DNA from: Salinibaculum rarum
GTDB lineage: Archaea > Halobacteriota > Halobacteria > Halobacteriales > Haloarculaceae
Direction: 5' to 3'
NCBI RefSeq assembly: GCF_030505615.1
Contig: NZ_CP129992.1
Span: 682,001 to 746,000, forward strand
DNA: 64,000 nucleotides
In this document: one piece after another, positions 24,962-34,543 of the stretch
How positions within the stretch are numbered: the stretch's first letter is position 1
How the letters are laid out: each line of letters starts with the position of its first letter
Notes under the pieces: generated by a model
The model's database searches: none
Seen by the model: the letters and a program-made list of their open reading frames with translations, nothing else
Told to the model about the DNA's origin: nothing
Position numbers and translations under genes: made by a program

Positions 24962-26941
24962 TCAGGAGAACTTCTCTAACAGCGACGCGTAGAAGTCGTC
25001 GTCGCTGTCCCCAGCCAACTTCTCGACGATGAGCTCCGGCGTCGACCGGGCCAGCCGCCCCTTGACGGGGGTGCGATTGACCTTCAGCTCCCCGTTTTCC
25101 AGCCCTTCGGCTTCGATGCCGTCGACGGTAATTTCGGTCGCCGCGGCCGCCTGTATCTCTCTGGCGAGGTGTGAGACAAAGACCGCCGTCGCGGACCGCT
25201 CCGTGAGCGATTCGAGGATACCCGCCATGATGTTCGCACTCGCGCCCGGTTCGGTGATGCTCTCCAGTTCGTCGACCAGGACGAGAACGGGCCGGTCGCT
25301 GTCGACGCCCTGTACGAGTTCCCCAAACTCCCGCAGTGTCGACTCGAACGCGCCGGCATCGAGCGTGCCCTGGGTCTTGGCGTGGTAGTGGAGTTCGCCG
25401 ATGCGCTCGATGCGCGCGCGGTCAGCGGGCACGGGCAGGCCCATGTGTGCGAGCGTGACGACGAGTGCCACCAGGTCCAGCGTCGACGTCTTGCCCCCGC
25501 TGTTGACACCCGAGAGCAGTGCGACCCCTTCGACGCGGTAGTCGATTGGCTCGGCGTCCTCGAAGGGCACGTCCAGCAGCGGCGACTGGCCGCCCTCGAT
25601 GTCGAAGCCGGTTCCACCGAACTCGGGCATCGTGCAGTCGAAATCGTCGGCAAAGCGGGCGATGGCGAGTTCGAGGTCCCGCTGGAGGGCGGCGTCGACG
25701 AGTTCCGCGGCCGGTTCCCGGAGGTCCGCGAGCGTCCGTGCGAGTTCGCGCTTGCGCTTGGCCGCTCGCCTGTCGCGTGCGGCGGTCAACTCCTCGCGCA
25801 ATCGGCTGATTGCGCCCTCGTCGTGTTCGACGGGATAGGTCGGGTCGTCGCCGAAGGCGCGGCGGGCAATCGCCGCCGTGTCCTGTAACTGGAGGGCGTC
25901 GACGAGGTGGTCGCGGGCGGCCTCGACTGCGTCGTCGTACTCGTCGGCCAGTTCCCGGTCGAGCAGCGAGTCGACGCCCGCGCCGCGTTCGACCAGCGAG
26001 AGCAAATCGGTGCCCTCGATTGTCACGTCGCGCTCCTCGATGGCCTCGCGAAGGTGGTCGTTGGCGACGCTTTCGGCGGTCGAGACGGCCGCGTCGATGT
26101 CGTCGACGGCGGTCGAAAGCCGGTCGAGTTCCTCGTCGCCCCGGACCGACCCGTCGGTGTCGAGCGTCGCCAGTGCATCCTCCAGTGCGTCCAGGTCGCA
26201 GGGTGCGTCCATCCCTGCTTCGCGGTGGACGGCGGCGGCCGCGCGGATGCGGTCGCGGTTCGTCGCGAAAAACTGGAGGGCGCGCTCGGGGACGACGTCG
26301 ACGGGGTTGTCCAGGGCGTCCGGCTGGACGCGTACGTCGCCCTCCACGTCAACGCCGGCGAAGGTCTCGTCGAGGTCGACGACAGTCGCGTAACCGCGGG
26401 CGAGTTCCGCGAGTTGCTGTGTATCGTCGACGACTTCGACGCTGACCTCGGGAATCGCCTCGCGTGCCGCGGCGTAGGTTTCGGCGTCCTGTGTGGCGAG
26501 ACACCGGTCGCGAACCCGAACGCTACTCGGCTCCGAAAGCGGTGCCACGTCTTCGAGCGCGTCGATAATCGAGGGGTCGGGGTCGCGCTCGAGTGCCTCG
26601 CTGGCGAGTGTCCGCACTTCCTGGATGCGGGACTTGACGCCGCTTGGATACAGCGTCTCCAGCCGTTTGGCCGCGTAATCGGTGACCGTCCGGGACTGGA
26701 GCAAGTCGAGTGCCTGCTGGTGGATTTCGCGGGCACGGGCCGTGGCCGCGAACCCGCCGGGGTCGTCGTGGGATGCTTGGATTGCTCCCCGTGCGATGCG
26801 GGCGGCCCGCCCCTCGCTGATGCCGGGCGCGCGGGCGAGTGCAGCAACGTCGCCGGCTTCTAGTGCCCGTTCGGGGTCGTCCAGTTCCCCCAGCGCGTCG
26901 GCCGTCTTCGCACCGACGCCGGGTATCGACTCCAGGTCCAT
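24962..26941 (-). CDS. MutS-family ATPase with N-terminal helix-hairpin-helix
   Basis: 659 residues. It begins MDLESIPGVGAKTADALGEL, a helix-hairpin-helix DNA-binding element. The centre is long helices (residues about 200-430) like a MutS clamp. The C-terminal MutS ATPase has Walker A SGVNSGGKTSTLD, Walker B VLVLVDELESITEPG and FVSHLAREI. The mismatch-recognition domain I of true MutS, with its Phe-x-Glu, is absent, and no Smr domain is seen. This matches the archaeal MutS2/MutS5-like group whose role is in recombination or branched DNA rather than classical mismatch repair. It is head-to-head with the phosphoesterase gene. Confidence 0.85.
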   Translation of the reverse strand: MDLESIPGVGAKTADALGELDDPERALEAGDVAALARAPGISEGRAARIARGAIQASHDDPGGFAATARAREIHQQALDLLQSRTVTDYAAKRLETLYPSGVKSRIQEVRTLASEALERDPDPSIIDALEDVAPLSEPSSVRVRDRCLATQDAETYAAAREAIPEVSVEVVDDTQQLAELARGYATVVDLDETFAGVDVEGDVRVQPDALDNPVDVVPERALQFFATNRDRIRAAAAVHREAGMDAPCDLDALEDALATLDTDGSVRGDEELDRLSTAVDDIDAAVSTAESVANDHLREAIEERDVTIEGTDLLSLVERGAGVDSLLDRELADEYDDAVEAARDHLVDALQLQDTAAIARRAFGDDPTYPVEHDEGAISRLREELTAARDRRAAKRKRELARTLADLREPAAELVDAALQRDLELAIARFADDFDCTMPEFGGTGFDIEGGQSPLLDVPFEDAEPIDYRVEGVALLSGVNSGGKTSTLDLVALVVTLAHMGLPVPADRARIERIGELHYHAKTQGTLDAGAFESTLREFGELVQGVDSDRPVLVLVDELESITEPGASANIMAGILESLTERSATAVFVSHLAREIQAAAATEITVDGIEAEGLENGELKVNRTPVKGRLARSTPELIVEKLAGDSDDDFYASLLEKFS

Positions 26942-27027
26942 CTATTCGTATCCATCAGCGCGGGGAGCAAAAACCCAGCGAGGCGAGCGGCCACGAAGTT
27001 AAGACCCTCCCGGCAGTCATATTTCCC

Positions 27028-27687
27028 ATGCGCGTCGGCCTCATCTCTGACATCCACGGCAACAAGGTCGCACTCGATGCCGTCCTCGAAGACATGCCCT
27101 CTGTCGATACCCTCGTGTGTGCCGGCGACGTGGTCGGCTACAACCCCTGGCACGCCGAGTGTCTCGAGGTAGTCCGCGAGCGGTCGGTGCCGACGGTGAT
27201 GGGCAACCACGACCGCGCGGTCGCCGGCGGTGACACCTTCAGCTTCAACAGTCAGGCGGGCGCCGGCGTCCGCCACGCCCGGGAGACGCTCGGCCAGTCA
27301 CAGATAGAGTGGCTCCGCACCCTCCCCGACGAGCGTCTCGTCTGTGACGAGCGGGTGAAACTCGTCCACGGCCATCCCGACGACCCCGACCGGTACACGT
27401 TCCCCGAAGATTTCGCCCCGGGGCTGCTCGGTGACGAGGACGTGCTCGTCCTCGGGCACACCCACCTCCAGCACAGCGCGGTCTTCGATGAGGGAATCGT
27501 CGTCAACCCCGGCAGCGTCGGCCAGCCACGCGACGGTGACCCGCGAGCGGCCTACGCGGTGCTTGACCTGGCGGAGATGACAGTCGAAACACACCGCACA
27601 CAGTACGACATCGACCGGGTCGTCGACGCCGTCAGCGAGGCGGGATTGCCGGCAGAAATCGGGACGCGATTGCGTCGCGGTCGGTAG
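27028..27687 (+). CDS. Metallophosphoesterase, YfcE/DR1281-like
   Basis: 219 residues from ATG 27028. It has the calcineurin-like metal motifs in order: LISDIHGN (D-x-H), AGDVVGYN (G-D), MGNHDRA (GNHD/E), VHGHPDD and VLGHTHLQ (GH-x-H), then NPGSVGQPRDGDPRAAYAV. These ligate two metals. The family includes cytosolic phosphodiesterases with loose specificity, and the physiological substrate is not known. AAGTTAAGAC about 25-30 bases upstream is the TATA box. An upstream open frame to 26839 overlaps the mutS-like gene antisense and is not coding. It converges directly on aspartate kinase: its stop ends at 27687, next to that gene's end. Confidence 0.88.
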   Translation: MRVGLISDIHGNKVALDAVLEDMPSVDTLVCAGDVVGYNPWHAECLEVVRERSVPTVMGNHDRAVAGGDTFSFNSQAGAGVRHARETLGQSQIEWLRTLPDERLVCDERVKLVHGHPDDPDRYTFPEDFAPGLLGDEDVLVLGHTHLQHSAVFDEGIVVNPGSVGQPRDGDPRAAYAVLDLAEMTVETHRTQYDIDRVVDAVSEAGLPAEIGTRLRRGR

Positions 27688-28869
27688 TCAGACGACGTCC
27701 TGAATCAGGTCGAGCGCCTCCTCCCGTTTCTCCCACGGCACGAACATGGAGACGGAAGTGGCGCTTGTGATGACGTCGTGGAGATAGATGTGCTGGTCGG
27801 CCAGCGGGTCGAGGATATCCTTGACTGCGGCCTCCTGGCTCTGGAGTTCGCCGCCGGTGACGCGGATGGCCGCGATGCCCTCTTCCTCGGTGACACTGGA
27901 AAGCGTCTCGTCGGCGACGACTTCCTCGTGCAGGAGCGTCTCGGCCTCGGCGGCGTGTTTGTTGTCGACGTAAAAGGAGATGGAGTCCATCCCACTGGAG
28001 ACGGTCTCGACGTTGATGTCCGCGTCGGCGAGTGCCCCAGAGAGCTGTGAGAGAATCCCGGGCTGGTTCCGGATTGCACGGCCGGCAGCGGTCAGACAGA
28101 CCAGTTCGCGCTCGTGGAGCGAGATGAGGTTCTCGAACTCCCCCTCGATGGAGGTGCCGCCGGTCAAGAGGTCACCGTGCTGGTAGTGAACGACTCTGAC
28201 AGAGAGATCACCGCTCTTGTACCGGAGCGCAGAGGGGGCGACGACTTCTGCGCCACGGAAGGAGAGATTGCGGAGTTCGTCGACGGTAATCTCGCCGACG
28301 TTGCGTGCACCTTCGACGACGTTCGGGTCGCCGGTCATGACGCCCTCGACGTCGGTAACGATGACGACTTCGTCGGCGTCCATGTAGTTGCCCAGCATGA
28401 CGGCCGTGGTGTCGCTGCCGCCACGGCCGAGCGTCGTGATGGTGCCCTCGTGGTCCTGTGCGAGGAAGCCGGTGATGACCGGAACCATCCCACCGGCCAT
28501 CTCCTCGGCACACTCCTGGGACCGGCGAGTGGTCTCTTCGACGTCGACTTCGCCGTACTCGTCGGTGATGATCGGCCACTCGGGACGTCCCGGTTCGAGG
28601 AACTCGGCGTCGATGTCGCGGGCTTCGAGCGCTCCCTTGAGCATCCGGACGGAGGTCCGTTCACCCATCGAGACGATTTCCGCGCGGTCTGCCTCGTTGG
28701 CCTCGAATTTCATCTGGTCGAGCAGATGGTCGGTCGTCCCGCCCATCGCCGAGACGACGACGGCGACCTCGTGACCGGCCTCGACGGCCGCTGCAATGGA
28801 GTCTGCGGCACGATTGATACGGTCGCCGTTGGCGACGCTCGTTCCGCCAAACTTGGCTACGATTCGCAT
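27688..28869 (-). CDS. lysC: Aspartate kinase
   Basis: 393 residues from ATG 28869 (MRIVAKFGGTSVANGDR). KFGGTS at the N-terminus is the kinase signature. FLAQDHEGTITTLGRGGSDT is the ATP/aspartate block. Two ACT domains follow from about residue 260 (LVCLTAAGRAIRNQPGILSQ), the place where lysine or threonine inhibits. The enzyme makes aspartyl phosphate, the entry to lysine, threonine and methionine. This suggests lysine comes from aspartate here, leaving the LysW system at 40865-46347 for arginine. Upstream in-frame codons to 28941 are not conserved. It faces the GNAT gene divergently. Confidence 0.93.
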   Translation of the reverse strand: MRIVAKFGGTSVANGDRINRAADSIAAAVEAGHEVAVVVSAMGGTTDHLLDQMKFEANEADRAEIVSMGERTSVRMLKGALEARDIDAEFLEPGRPEWPIITDEYGEVDVEETTRRSQECAEEMAGGMVPVITGFLAQDHEGTITTLGRGGSDTTAVMLGNYMDADEVVIVTDVEGVMTGDPNVVEGARNVGEITVDELRNLSFRGAEVVAPSALRYKSGDLSVRVVHYQHGDLLTGGTSIEGEFENLISLHERELVCLTAAGRAIRNQPGILSQLSGALADADINVETVSSGMDSISFYVDNKHAAEAETLLHEEVVADETLSSVTEEEGIAAIRVTGGELQSQEAAVKDILDPLADQHIYLHDVITSATSVSMFVPWEKREEALDLIQDVV

Positions 28870-28994
28870 ACATTCACCCGTCGTGTGTGGACGCAACTCA
28901 TTAGCCCGGGGTTTGTCGTCGCTGTGGATAACTGTGTTCATCTGGTGTCCCGCCGGCCTGTGGTTTAATTGGCGTGCCGCCCAAACCCGGAAGC

Positions 28995-29375
28995 ATGGAG
29001 GTACGGGATGCCGTCGAGGCCGACGCCGGTCGACTCGCGGCGCTGACAGAGGCCCCGCGTGACGTGATGCGAAACCTCGTCCACGACCGGACGGTCCGTG
29101 TCGCCGAACGCGACGACGAAATCGTCGGGTTCGTCAGCTACGACGCCCGCGAACAGACTGTCCACGTCACACAACTGGAAGGGGACAGAGACTGTTTCGA
29201 CCGGTTGCTCGAGGAGCCACTCAGTTTCGCCGACGCGGAAGGGATGGCCGCCGAGTTGCTGGCCCCGGACGACGAATCCGCGGTCCACGACGCGGCACAC
29301 GAGGCCGGCTTCGAAGACGCCGGTCCCGGCCCGCGCTTCGAGGGTGATCCGACCACCCGGTTCCGCCTGGAGTGA
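28995..29375 (+). CDS. GNAT-like acetyltransferase domain protein
   Basis: 126 residues from ATG 28995. MEVRDAVEADAGRLAAL and VRVAERDDEIVGFVSYDAREQ match the first strands of a GNAT fold. HDAAHEAGFEDAGPGPRFEG near the C-terminus resembles the last GNAT helix and strand. The acetyl-CoA loop (Q/RxxGxG/A) is not clear, so it may be a degenerate member. Substrate unknown. TTTAATTG about 25-30 bases upstream is the TATA box. It ends 12 bases before the converging polD2 gene. Confidence 0.5.
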   Translation: MEVRDAVEADAGRLAALTEAPRDVMRNLVHDRTVRVAERDDEIVGFVSYDAREQTVHVTQLEGDRDCFDRLLEEPLSFADAEGMAAELLAPDDESAVHDAAHEAGFEDAGPGPRFEGDPTTRFRLE

Positions 29376-29387
29376 CCACCGGCAAAC

Positions 29388-32300
29388 TCACATGAAATCG
29401 GCGATGCCGCTCTGTTTGTTCTTGTCGTTCTCGAACACGCGCTCGATGCGCTTTTCCAGAATCTTCAGGCGCTGTTTGGTGTAGGTCCGCGCGCCGAACT
29501 CCTCGGCGACGCGCAGCGCGGTGTCCATGTACTTGTTGACCGACCCCTCGTGGACCGTCAGCGTGATGTCGCCGCCACACTCCGGACAGTCGCCCGTCAG
29601 CGGCGCGCGCCTGAACTTCTCCCCACAGCCCAGACACCGCACTTCTTGACTGGAGAAGGCCTTGAGATTCCCCAGCAGGTCCGGCAGGAAGTGGTACTCG
29701 ATGATGCGCTCGGCCACGTCCGTCTCGTTGACCGCCCGGAGTTTCCGCGAGATGAGTAGCTGGGCGTCCATCTTCTCCTGCATCGACCCCAGCGTCTTGT
29801 AGGCCGACAGCGCCGGTCCCGCCGCGATGTTGGTCGTGTCGTGGGTGTGGTCGAAGCCGGTGTACTCCCGGTTGGTCCCCAGATTCTCTTCTGCGATGGT
29901 CATCACGTCCTCAACATCGCCGGGGTCTGCCATCTCGCGGGTGGCCTCGTAGAACTCCAGCGGGTACTCGCGCATGATGTCCATGTTGTGTGCCTCGTCG
30001 TCGATTTCGGAGGGGTCGATGCGCGAGGACATGACCAGGGGTGCGTCCATTTGGCCGCCGCGCTGGTTGGGGAGGAACTTCTTGCTGAAGTTGAGGAGCC
30101 CATCGAGAAGGAGCATCACGCAATCTTCGTCACCGTCGCATTGGGCGACATGGTAGCCATTCGCGACGAGTCTGTTCGTTTCTGCGACTGTGAGACAGTA
30201 CGTGTACTCGACATCGCTTGGGACGTATTCGACGCGTTCTACTACTTGAACTTCGGGGCCGCCACCGTCGGCCACTACCGAGGCACCACCACCCGTACGA
30301 GCCGAATCCACACCTGCAGTGGGAATTCTGTCACCTGTGTCGATATCGCTAGCCGGTACCGACACGGGTTCGTCTTCCCAGCGGAGCATCGAGTGGTCAG
30401 GAGTCACGGTAATCGAACTACCGTCTTCGGTCTCAATACGGACTAGATGGTCGGGAGCCGGGTGTTTCGAAACCGCCTCCACTGGTTCCAACACCTGCTG
30501 CCCGTCGTCGTTCAGTGATGGTACACGGACGTTCCCGTCGAGTTTCTCAATCAGAACTCCAAAGTCGTCCTCACGCGGGTCATCCAGTCGTCGTTCGACG
30601 AACGATTCGATACTACACGTCTGTTGTGTATCGGCGTCGTCTTCGTACCGTATCTCAGTATCGGGGTGGAAACAGTTCCGCCGTTTCGAGGCGTGAAAGT
30701 ACGGATGAGCATATCCGACAGCGGCGCTCGTGAATCCTATCACCCTCCCGACAACTGCCGCGCTGGTGTGGGGAGCCATCCCGAAGACGAGTTCGCCCAC
30801 GAGGTCGTCGCGCTCCTCCAGTTCGTAGTACGGGTCCAACCCGTAGTACTGCGTGAGGAGGTCGTCGACGAAATCGGCGGTCTGGAGCATGTGCTCGGCC
30901 GCGCCATCGGAGAGGACGATGTCCTGAACCTTGAGTTCGACCAACTGGTCGTCGAACCGCAGGGGGTCGCCGTTGATGTCCTCCTCGTAGCCCAGTTCCC
31001 GGAAGTGGTCGACTGTGACGTCCAGTTCCTCCGGTCGGACCGACGTGACGGGAAGGTCAGTCATGTCGTAGCGGACGGTGCCGTCTTTGAACGCCGAGAC
31101 GTCGTGTTTCGCCCGGAGAATTCCCTTCTCCATCGGTTCGGGTATCTTCTCCTCGGAGGAGAGCCCCTTGACGGCTTTCAGTTTGTCAAAGGCCGCCGGG
31201 CGCTCGCCGACGTTCGCCAGCGACTCACGAAACTCGGTGTTGATGTCGATGGTCTCGTACTGCGTGGGCGAGGCCAGCGTCTCGCAGTTGGGACACTCCG
31301 CGCGGCCGGACTCGTCGGGTTCGACTTCGCGGTCACAGTCCCGACAGACGTAGACGGCCTCGGTCGTGCCGCCACAGTCGGGACACCGCACTCGGAAGGT
31401 CCGCGTGCCACAGTCGGTGCAGTCCCGCCGGCTCACTTCGACCTCTACATCCCCTTTCGTGCCTTCGACGGTATCGCCGTGCTGTGCGGCGTCGCCGACC
31501 GAGCGCTGACTGCCGCCGGCCTCGCCGATGGGGAAGAGCGTGTGGACTGCCGGAGAGAGTTCCCGTTCTTCGGATTTCTCCGGACGGCCCATCCGGTTGC
31601 CGATGCGGGTGGGAGCGCGCTCGCGAACGGTAAAGGGCGAAATCTCGTTGACGGCCTCGATTGCGTTCTGGCCCTCGTCGTAGGTGCGTGCGTGCTCGGA
31701 GAGGTCGGCCTCGGACCACGAACGGTCCAACTCCGACGAGAAACCGAGCGTGCGGACGAGCGGCCGCCAGTCGGGAACGTGGAGTGTCTCCTCGTCCTGG
31801 GTGTGCGTGACGAGCAGTCGCTCCAGTACCGTCGTCACAGTTTCGGTCCGCGGGAGGACGAGGTCGCCGCTGGCGTCGCTGGCCTGGCCGGCGAGTGCGC
31901 CGTCGCCGGCAGCGATTTCGGCCTCGTCGAGCGCATCGGCGAGTGCCAACACGTCGTCGACGCTCACGTCGTGCCAGAGGTAGGTGTACGTCGGGTGAAT
32001 CGGTGCGTCGTAGTCGGTCGCCCACTCGATTGCTTCGCCGGGCGTGGGGTCAGCGAGGTCGACGTCCGTCGAATCACGCATCGCCTGGACGGGACCGCCC
32101 GCGTCCTCGAACTCCTGGGTCCACCACTCGACGGTGTAGGAGGCGGGCGCGAGCGGGTGGTTGTTCTCGACGAACTCGCCGTAGTTGACCAGGTACTCGC
32201 CGAGGTCGATAATCTTCTCGACGCCGTTGCGGAGTTCGAGCGCTTCCTCGGCGTCGTCGATGCGGCGCACGTCGCCGTTTGCCATCCGGACTGTCGGCCC

Positions 32301-33494
32301 TTCGATGGTGTCGACAGGGACGACGCCGGCGGCCTTGCCAGGTCGTTCAGTCTTTATCTGTGTTCCCGTCGCGAGGAAGTCGTCGACGAGGTGCATCGCC
32401 GCGGGGTGGACCCCCGCAGTCGCGAACCCGTGATTGCGTGCGCGGCCGTAACGCAGGCGAAAGCCACCCGATTCGCTCGGGTGAGAGAAGACCGGGCGAC
32501 CGGCGATGAGGTCCCGGAGGAACTTCGTGGAGGGGTCGACTCGTGGCGGTCCCGTCTCCTCGTCGGCCTCCTCGGTATCGGCAGCGTCGCCGTCGTCGCT
32601 CTCCTCGGCAGCGTCGGCGTCGTCTTCGTCTGCGTCGTCGCCGTCACCGTCGGCTTTGTAGTTGCCGTCGATGAGGTCCTGGAGCCACGGCCACTCGACG
32701 TCCTCCAGCGAGCCGGTGTAGCGCTGAATCTTCGGTGCTTTCAGCGCGATGCCCTCCGCGAGGACGAGACACATCCCACCCCGAGAGGAGTTCGTGTCGA
32801 CGCGGTCGAGGTCACGGAACCCGGAGACCTCCTCGTCGCCGGTGGCCTCGCCGTCGAGCATGATGGGCATGTGTTTGGCGATAAACTCCGTCTCCTTTTC
32901 CTTGGGCGAGTACTGGAGCCCGGTCTCGGAGTCGTAGAGTGCAATTTCCTCGGCGTAGCGGCCGACCTCGTCGTCTCTGGGTTTGTACTCGTCGATGTCC
33001 AGCAGTGTCCGAGCGTAGTCGGCGACGAGCACGGACAGCGCCTGTGCGGTCCCACCGGCAGAGCGAATCGGACCGGCGTAGTAGACGTTGATAAACTCCG
33101 TGCCGTCGTCGTTTTCGAGCAGTTCGACGCGGTCGATGCCCTCGATGGGTGCCGCGACGACACCCTCGGTGAGCAGGGCAACGGCTGTCCGGACCGCGCC
33201 CTCGACTTTGCCCGCGCGGGTGTCGTAATCGCCGACAGTGCCCTCGACGAAGTCCTCGACGAGTTCCAGCGCCGCCTCCTCGCGGCTCATCTGCCCTTCG
33301 AGTTCGCGGACGCGTTCGGCGACGCCGTCGATACCGAGGATGTTCTCGACGCGGTCGGCCATGTCCCTGGCGACCGGTATCTCCACTTCGGTCGCGGGGT
33401 CGCCGCCGCGCTTGCGAGCGGCGTTTGCCACGTCGAAGGCGTCGTCGAGTTCCGATTCGAGACGCTCGAAGTACCGCTCGTCGTCCGGCCTCAT
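29388..33494 (-). CDS. polC: DNA polymerase D large subunit (DP2) with mini-intein
   Basis: 1368 residues as translated, 1190 after removal of a 178-residue intein. DP2 is the catalytic subunit of the archaeal replicative polymerase PolD. Visible blocks are the N-terminal MRPDDERYFERLESELDD, an acidic insertion near residue 280-310 (DDADEDDADAAEE), a double zinc ribbon (CTDCGTRTF, CPDCGG, CRDC, CPNC) near 730-790, and the catalytic DGDED motif right after the intein. A C-terminal zinc finger (CLGCGEKFRRAP) precedes a C-terminal IADFM. It follows two small genes on the same strand (23-base gap), probably an operon. DP1 is not in the window. Confidence 0.96.
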   Translation of the reverse strand: MRPDDERYFERLESELDDAFDVANAARKRGGDPATEVEIPVARDMADRVENILGIDGVAERVRELEGQMSREEAALELVEDFVEGTVGDYDTRAGKVEGAVRTAVALLTEGVVAAPIEGIDRVELLENDDGTEFINVYYAGPIRSAGGTAQALSVLVADYARTLLDIDEYKPRDDEVGRYAEEIALYDSETGLQYSPKEKETEFIAKHMPIMLDGEATGDEEVSGFRDLDRVDTNSSRGGMCLVLAEGIALKAPKIQRYTGSLEDVEWPWLQDLIDGNYKADGDGDDADEDDADAAEESDDGDAADTEEADEETGPPRVDPSTKFLRDLIAGRPVFSHPSESGGFRLRYGRARNHGFATAGVHPAAMHLVDDFLATGTQIKTERPGKAAGVVPVDTIEGPTVRMANGDVRRIDDAEEALELRNGVEKIIDLGEYLVNYGEFVENNHPLAPASYTVEWWTQEFEDAGGPVQAMRDSTDVDLADPTPGEAIEWATDYDAPIHPTYTYLWHDVSVDDVLALADALDEAEIAAGDGALAGQASDASGDLVLPRTETVTTVLERLLVTHTQDEETLHVPDWRPLVRTLGFSSELDRSWSEADLSEHARTYDEGQNAIEAVNEISPFTVRERAPTRIGNRMGRPEKSEERELSPAVHTLFPIGEAGGSQRSVGDAAQHGDTVEGTKGDVEVEVSRRDCTDCGTRTFRVRCPDCGGTTEAVYVCRDCDREVEPDESGRAECPNCETLASPTQYETIDINTEFRESLANVGERPAAFDKLKAVKGLSSEEKIPEPMEKGILRAKHDVSAFKDGTVRYDMTDLPVTSVRPEELDVTVDHFRELGYEEDINGDPLRFDDQLVELKVQDIVLSDGAAEHMLQTADFVDDLLTQYYGLDPYYELEERDDLVGELVFGMAPHTSAAVVGRVIGFTSAAVGYAHPYFHASKRRNCFHPDTEIRYEDDADTQQTCSIESFVERRLDDPREDDFGVLIEKLDGNVRVPSLNDDGQQVLEPVEAVSKHPAPDHLVRIETEDGSSITVTPDHSMLRWEDEPVSVPASDIDTGDRIPTAGVDSARTGGGASVVADGGGPEVQVVERVEYVPSDVEYTYCLTVAETNRLVANGYHVAQCDGDEDCVMLLLDGLLNFSKKFLPNQRGGQMDAPLVMSSRIDPSEIDDEAHNMDIMREYPLEFYEATREMADPGDVEDVMTIAEENLGTNREYTGFDHTHDTTNIAAGPALSAYKTLGSMQEKMDAQLLISRKLRAVNETDVAERIIEYHFLPDLLGNLKAFSSQEVRCLGCGEKFRRAPLTGDCPECGGDITLTVHEGSVNKYMDTALRVAEEFGARTYTKQRLKILEKRIERVFENDKNKQSGIADFM
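30141..30674 (-). other. PolD DP2 mini-intein (178 residues)
   Basis: The intein is inserted between Asn940 and Cys1119 of the precursor, exactly before the catalytic Cys-Asp-Gly-Asp-Glu-Asp motif. It starts CFHPDTEIRYEDD (A block, nucleophile Cys941). The B block is ITVTPDHSML with T-x-x-H. It ends TYCLTVAETNRLVANGYHVAQ before the +1 Cys. There is no LAGLIDADG or other endonuclease segment, so it is a splicing-only mini-intein. The last two residues are Ala-Gln instead of His-Asn, and the F block has Cys where Asp is usual. The DNA looks visibly more AT-rich than the flanking extein. Confidence 0.92.
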
Positions 33495-33516
33495 CGTCGG
33501 TTCGCCCGTTCCATCC

Positions 33517-33939
33517 TCACAGCGGCCAGAGGTCCAGGTCGGTCACGTCGTCGTGTTCGCGGACGAGTTCCGCGTCGAACTCCCGGACGTACAGTTCGCC
33601 GGCGAAGGTGGTGGCGCTGTCGAGGTGGCCGGCGACGACACTCCCGTCGTCTCGCGAGAGGGTCACGTGCGTGTGCGCGAAGCGCTCGCCGTCCAGCCAC
33701 GAGATGTTCCCGACGGCGGGCACCACTTCCAGCGGTTCGGTGAACTCGATGTCGCGGTACTCCTGGTCGTCCTGGTCGTAGAAACTGAGGACGGCGTCCT
33801 GCACCGCACCGAGACCGAAGAAGAAGGCGGCGTCGATGTCCTCCGACTCGGCGAAGTCCTCTATCTGGCCGCGCCAGTCCCTGCCGTGTTCGAGGCGAGC
33901 GACGAACTCGCGAGCGCCCTCGACTTCCTGATAATCCAT
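33517..33939 (-). CDS. PPC (DUF296) domain protein
   Basis: 140 residues. FVARLEHGRDWRGQIEDFAE, then AAFFFGLGAVQDAVLSFYDQ and GNISWLDGERFAHTHVTLSR, then GHLDSATTFAGELYVREFD match the prokaryotic PPC domain, a trimeric alpha/beta fold also used in plant AT-hook proteins. The conserved Arg and the three His-like positions (AHTHV, GHL) could bind metal. Archaeal members are usually called DNA-binding, but the role is untested. It lies 22 bases upstream of polD2 and 57 bases downstream of the RNA-ligase-like gene on the same strand, so it may be co-transcribed with the polymerase. Confidence 0.85.
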   Translation of the reverse strand: MDYQEVEGAREFVARLEHGRDWRGQIEDFAESEDIDAAFFFGLGAVQDAVLSFYDQDDQEYRDIEFTEPLEVVPAVGNISWLDGERFAHTHVTLSRDDGSVVAGHLDSATTFAGELYVREFDAELVREHDDVTDLDLWPL

Positions 33940-33996
33940 ATTAGATGGGCACGGGCGGCCAGCCCAAAAGCGTGTCTGTCCGAACGGTCACAGAGG

Positions 33997-34506
33997 TCAG
34001 GCCGGGAGCGACACCGTCCCGGCCGCAAGCGAGCGTTTGGCGTCCCAGAACTGCAGTTCCGTCACCGTCCACGTCACCGGGTCGACACCGCGCTCGACCA
34101 GCCGTTCCGCGGCGTCGATGTCACCGCCCCGCGCGATGGTGACGTGGGGCGTGTAGTCGTCGCCCTCGAAGTTCTCGACGGGGTCGATGATTTCGCACAG
34201 CCGGCGATGCAGCCGGTACAGTTCCGGGCTCTCGATAGCGAGATACACCACCGGCGAGGGACCGACCGGGTCCTCGGAGAAGTAGCCGATACCGTCGGTT
34301 TTGACTTCGAACGTCGGCGTCCCGGCGAGTGCATCACGGACGCGAGCGGCGGCGGGATGGAAATCCGTCCGGTCGTCGACGCGCAGTCGCTTGGCCACCA
34401 AGGTGTGCTCACCGCGCGCACGAGCGCGAGCCATCGGCAGGTCGCGAGCCAGTGACTGCGCCAGCGCGGTGACTTCGCTGGGTGGCGGAACGTTCAGACT
34501 GTACAC
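33997..34506 (-). CDS. 2'-5' RNA ligase-like 2H phosphoesterase
   Basis: 169 residues. Two H-x-T/S-x motifs are present: EHTLVAKRL at about residue 34 and PHVTIARGGD at about residue 126, the catalytic pair of 2H phosphoesterases. Family members form or open 2'-5' and cyclic phosphates on RNA, for example in tRNA splicing or end repair. The order of strands (VYLAIESPELYRLHRRLCE, then the second H-x-T) is canonical. It is the first gene of a likely three-gene run ending with polD2. The start is ATG 34506. Confidence 0.8.
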   Translation of the reverse strand: MYSLNVPPPSEVTALAQSLARDLPMARARARGEHTLVAKRLRVDDRTDFHPAAARVRDALAGTPTFEVKTDGIGYFSEDPVGPSPVVYLAIESPELYRLHRRLCEIIDPVENFEGDDYTPHVTIARGGDIDAAERLVERGVDPVTWTVTELQFWDAKRSLAAGTVSLPA

Positions 34507-34543
34507 AGAGAGACCGAAGAGAGAAGCCGCAAAAAGCGCGTCG

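Noticed and set aside
30624..33743. 1039-codon open frame antisense to polD2
   Set aside because: GC-rich genes with G/C third positions leave long open shadow frames. The translation has no fold-like pattern and DP2 on the other strand is unmistakable.
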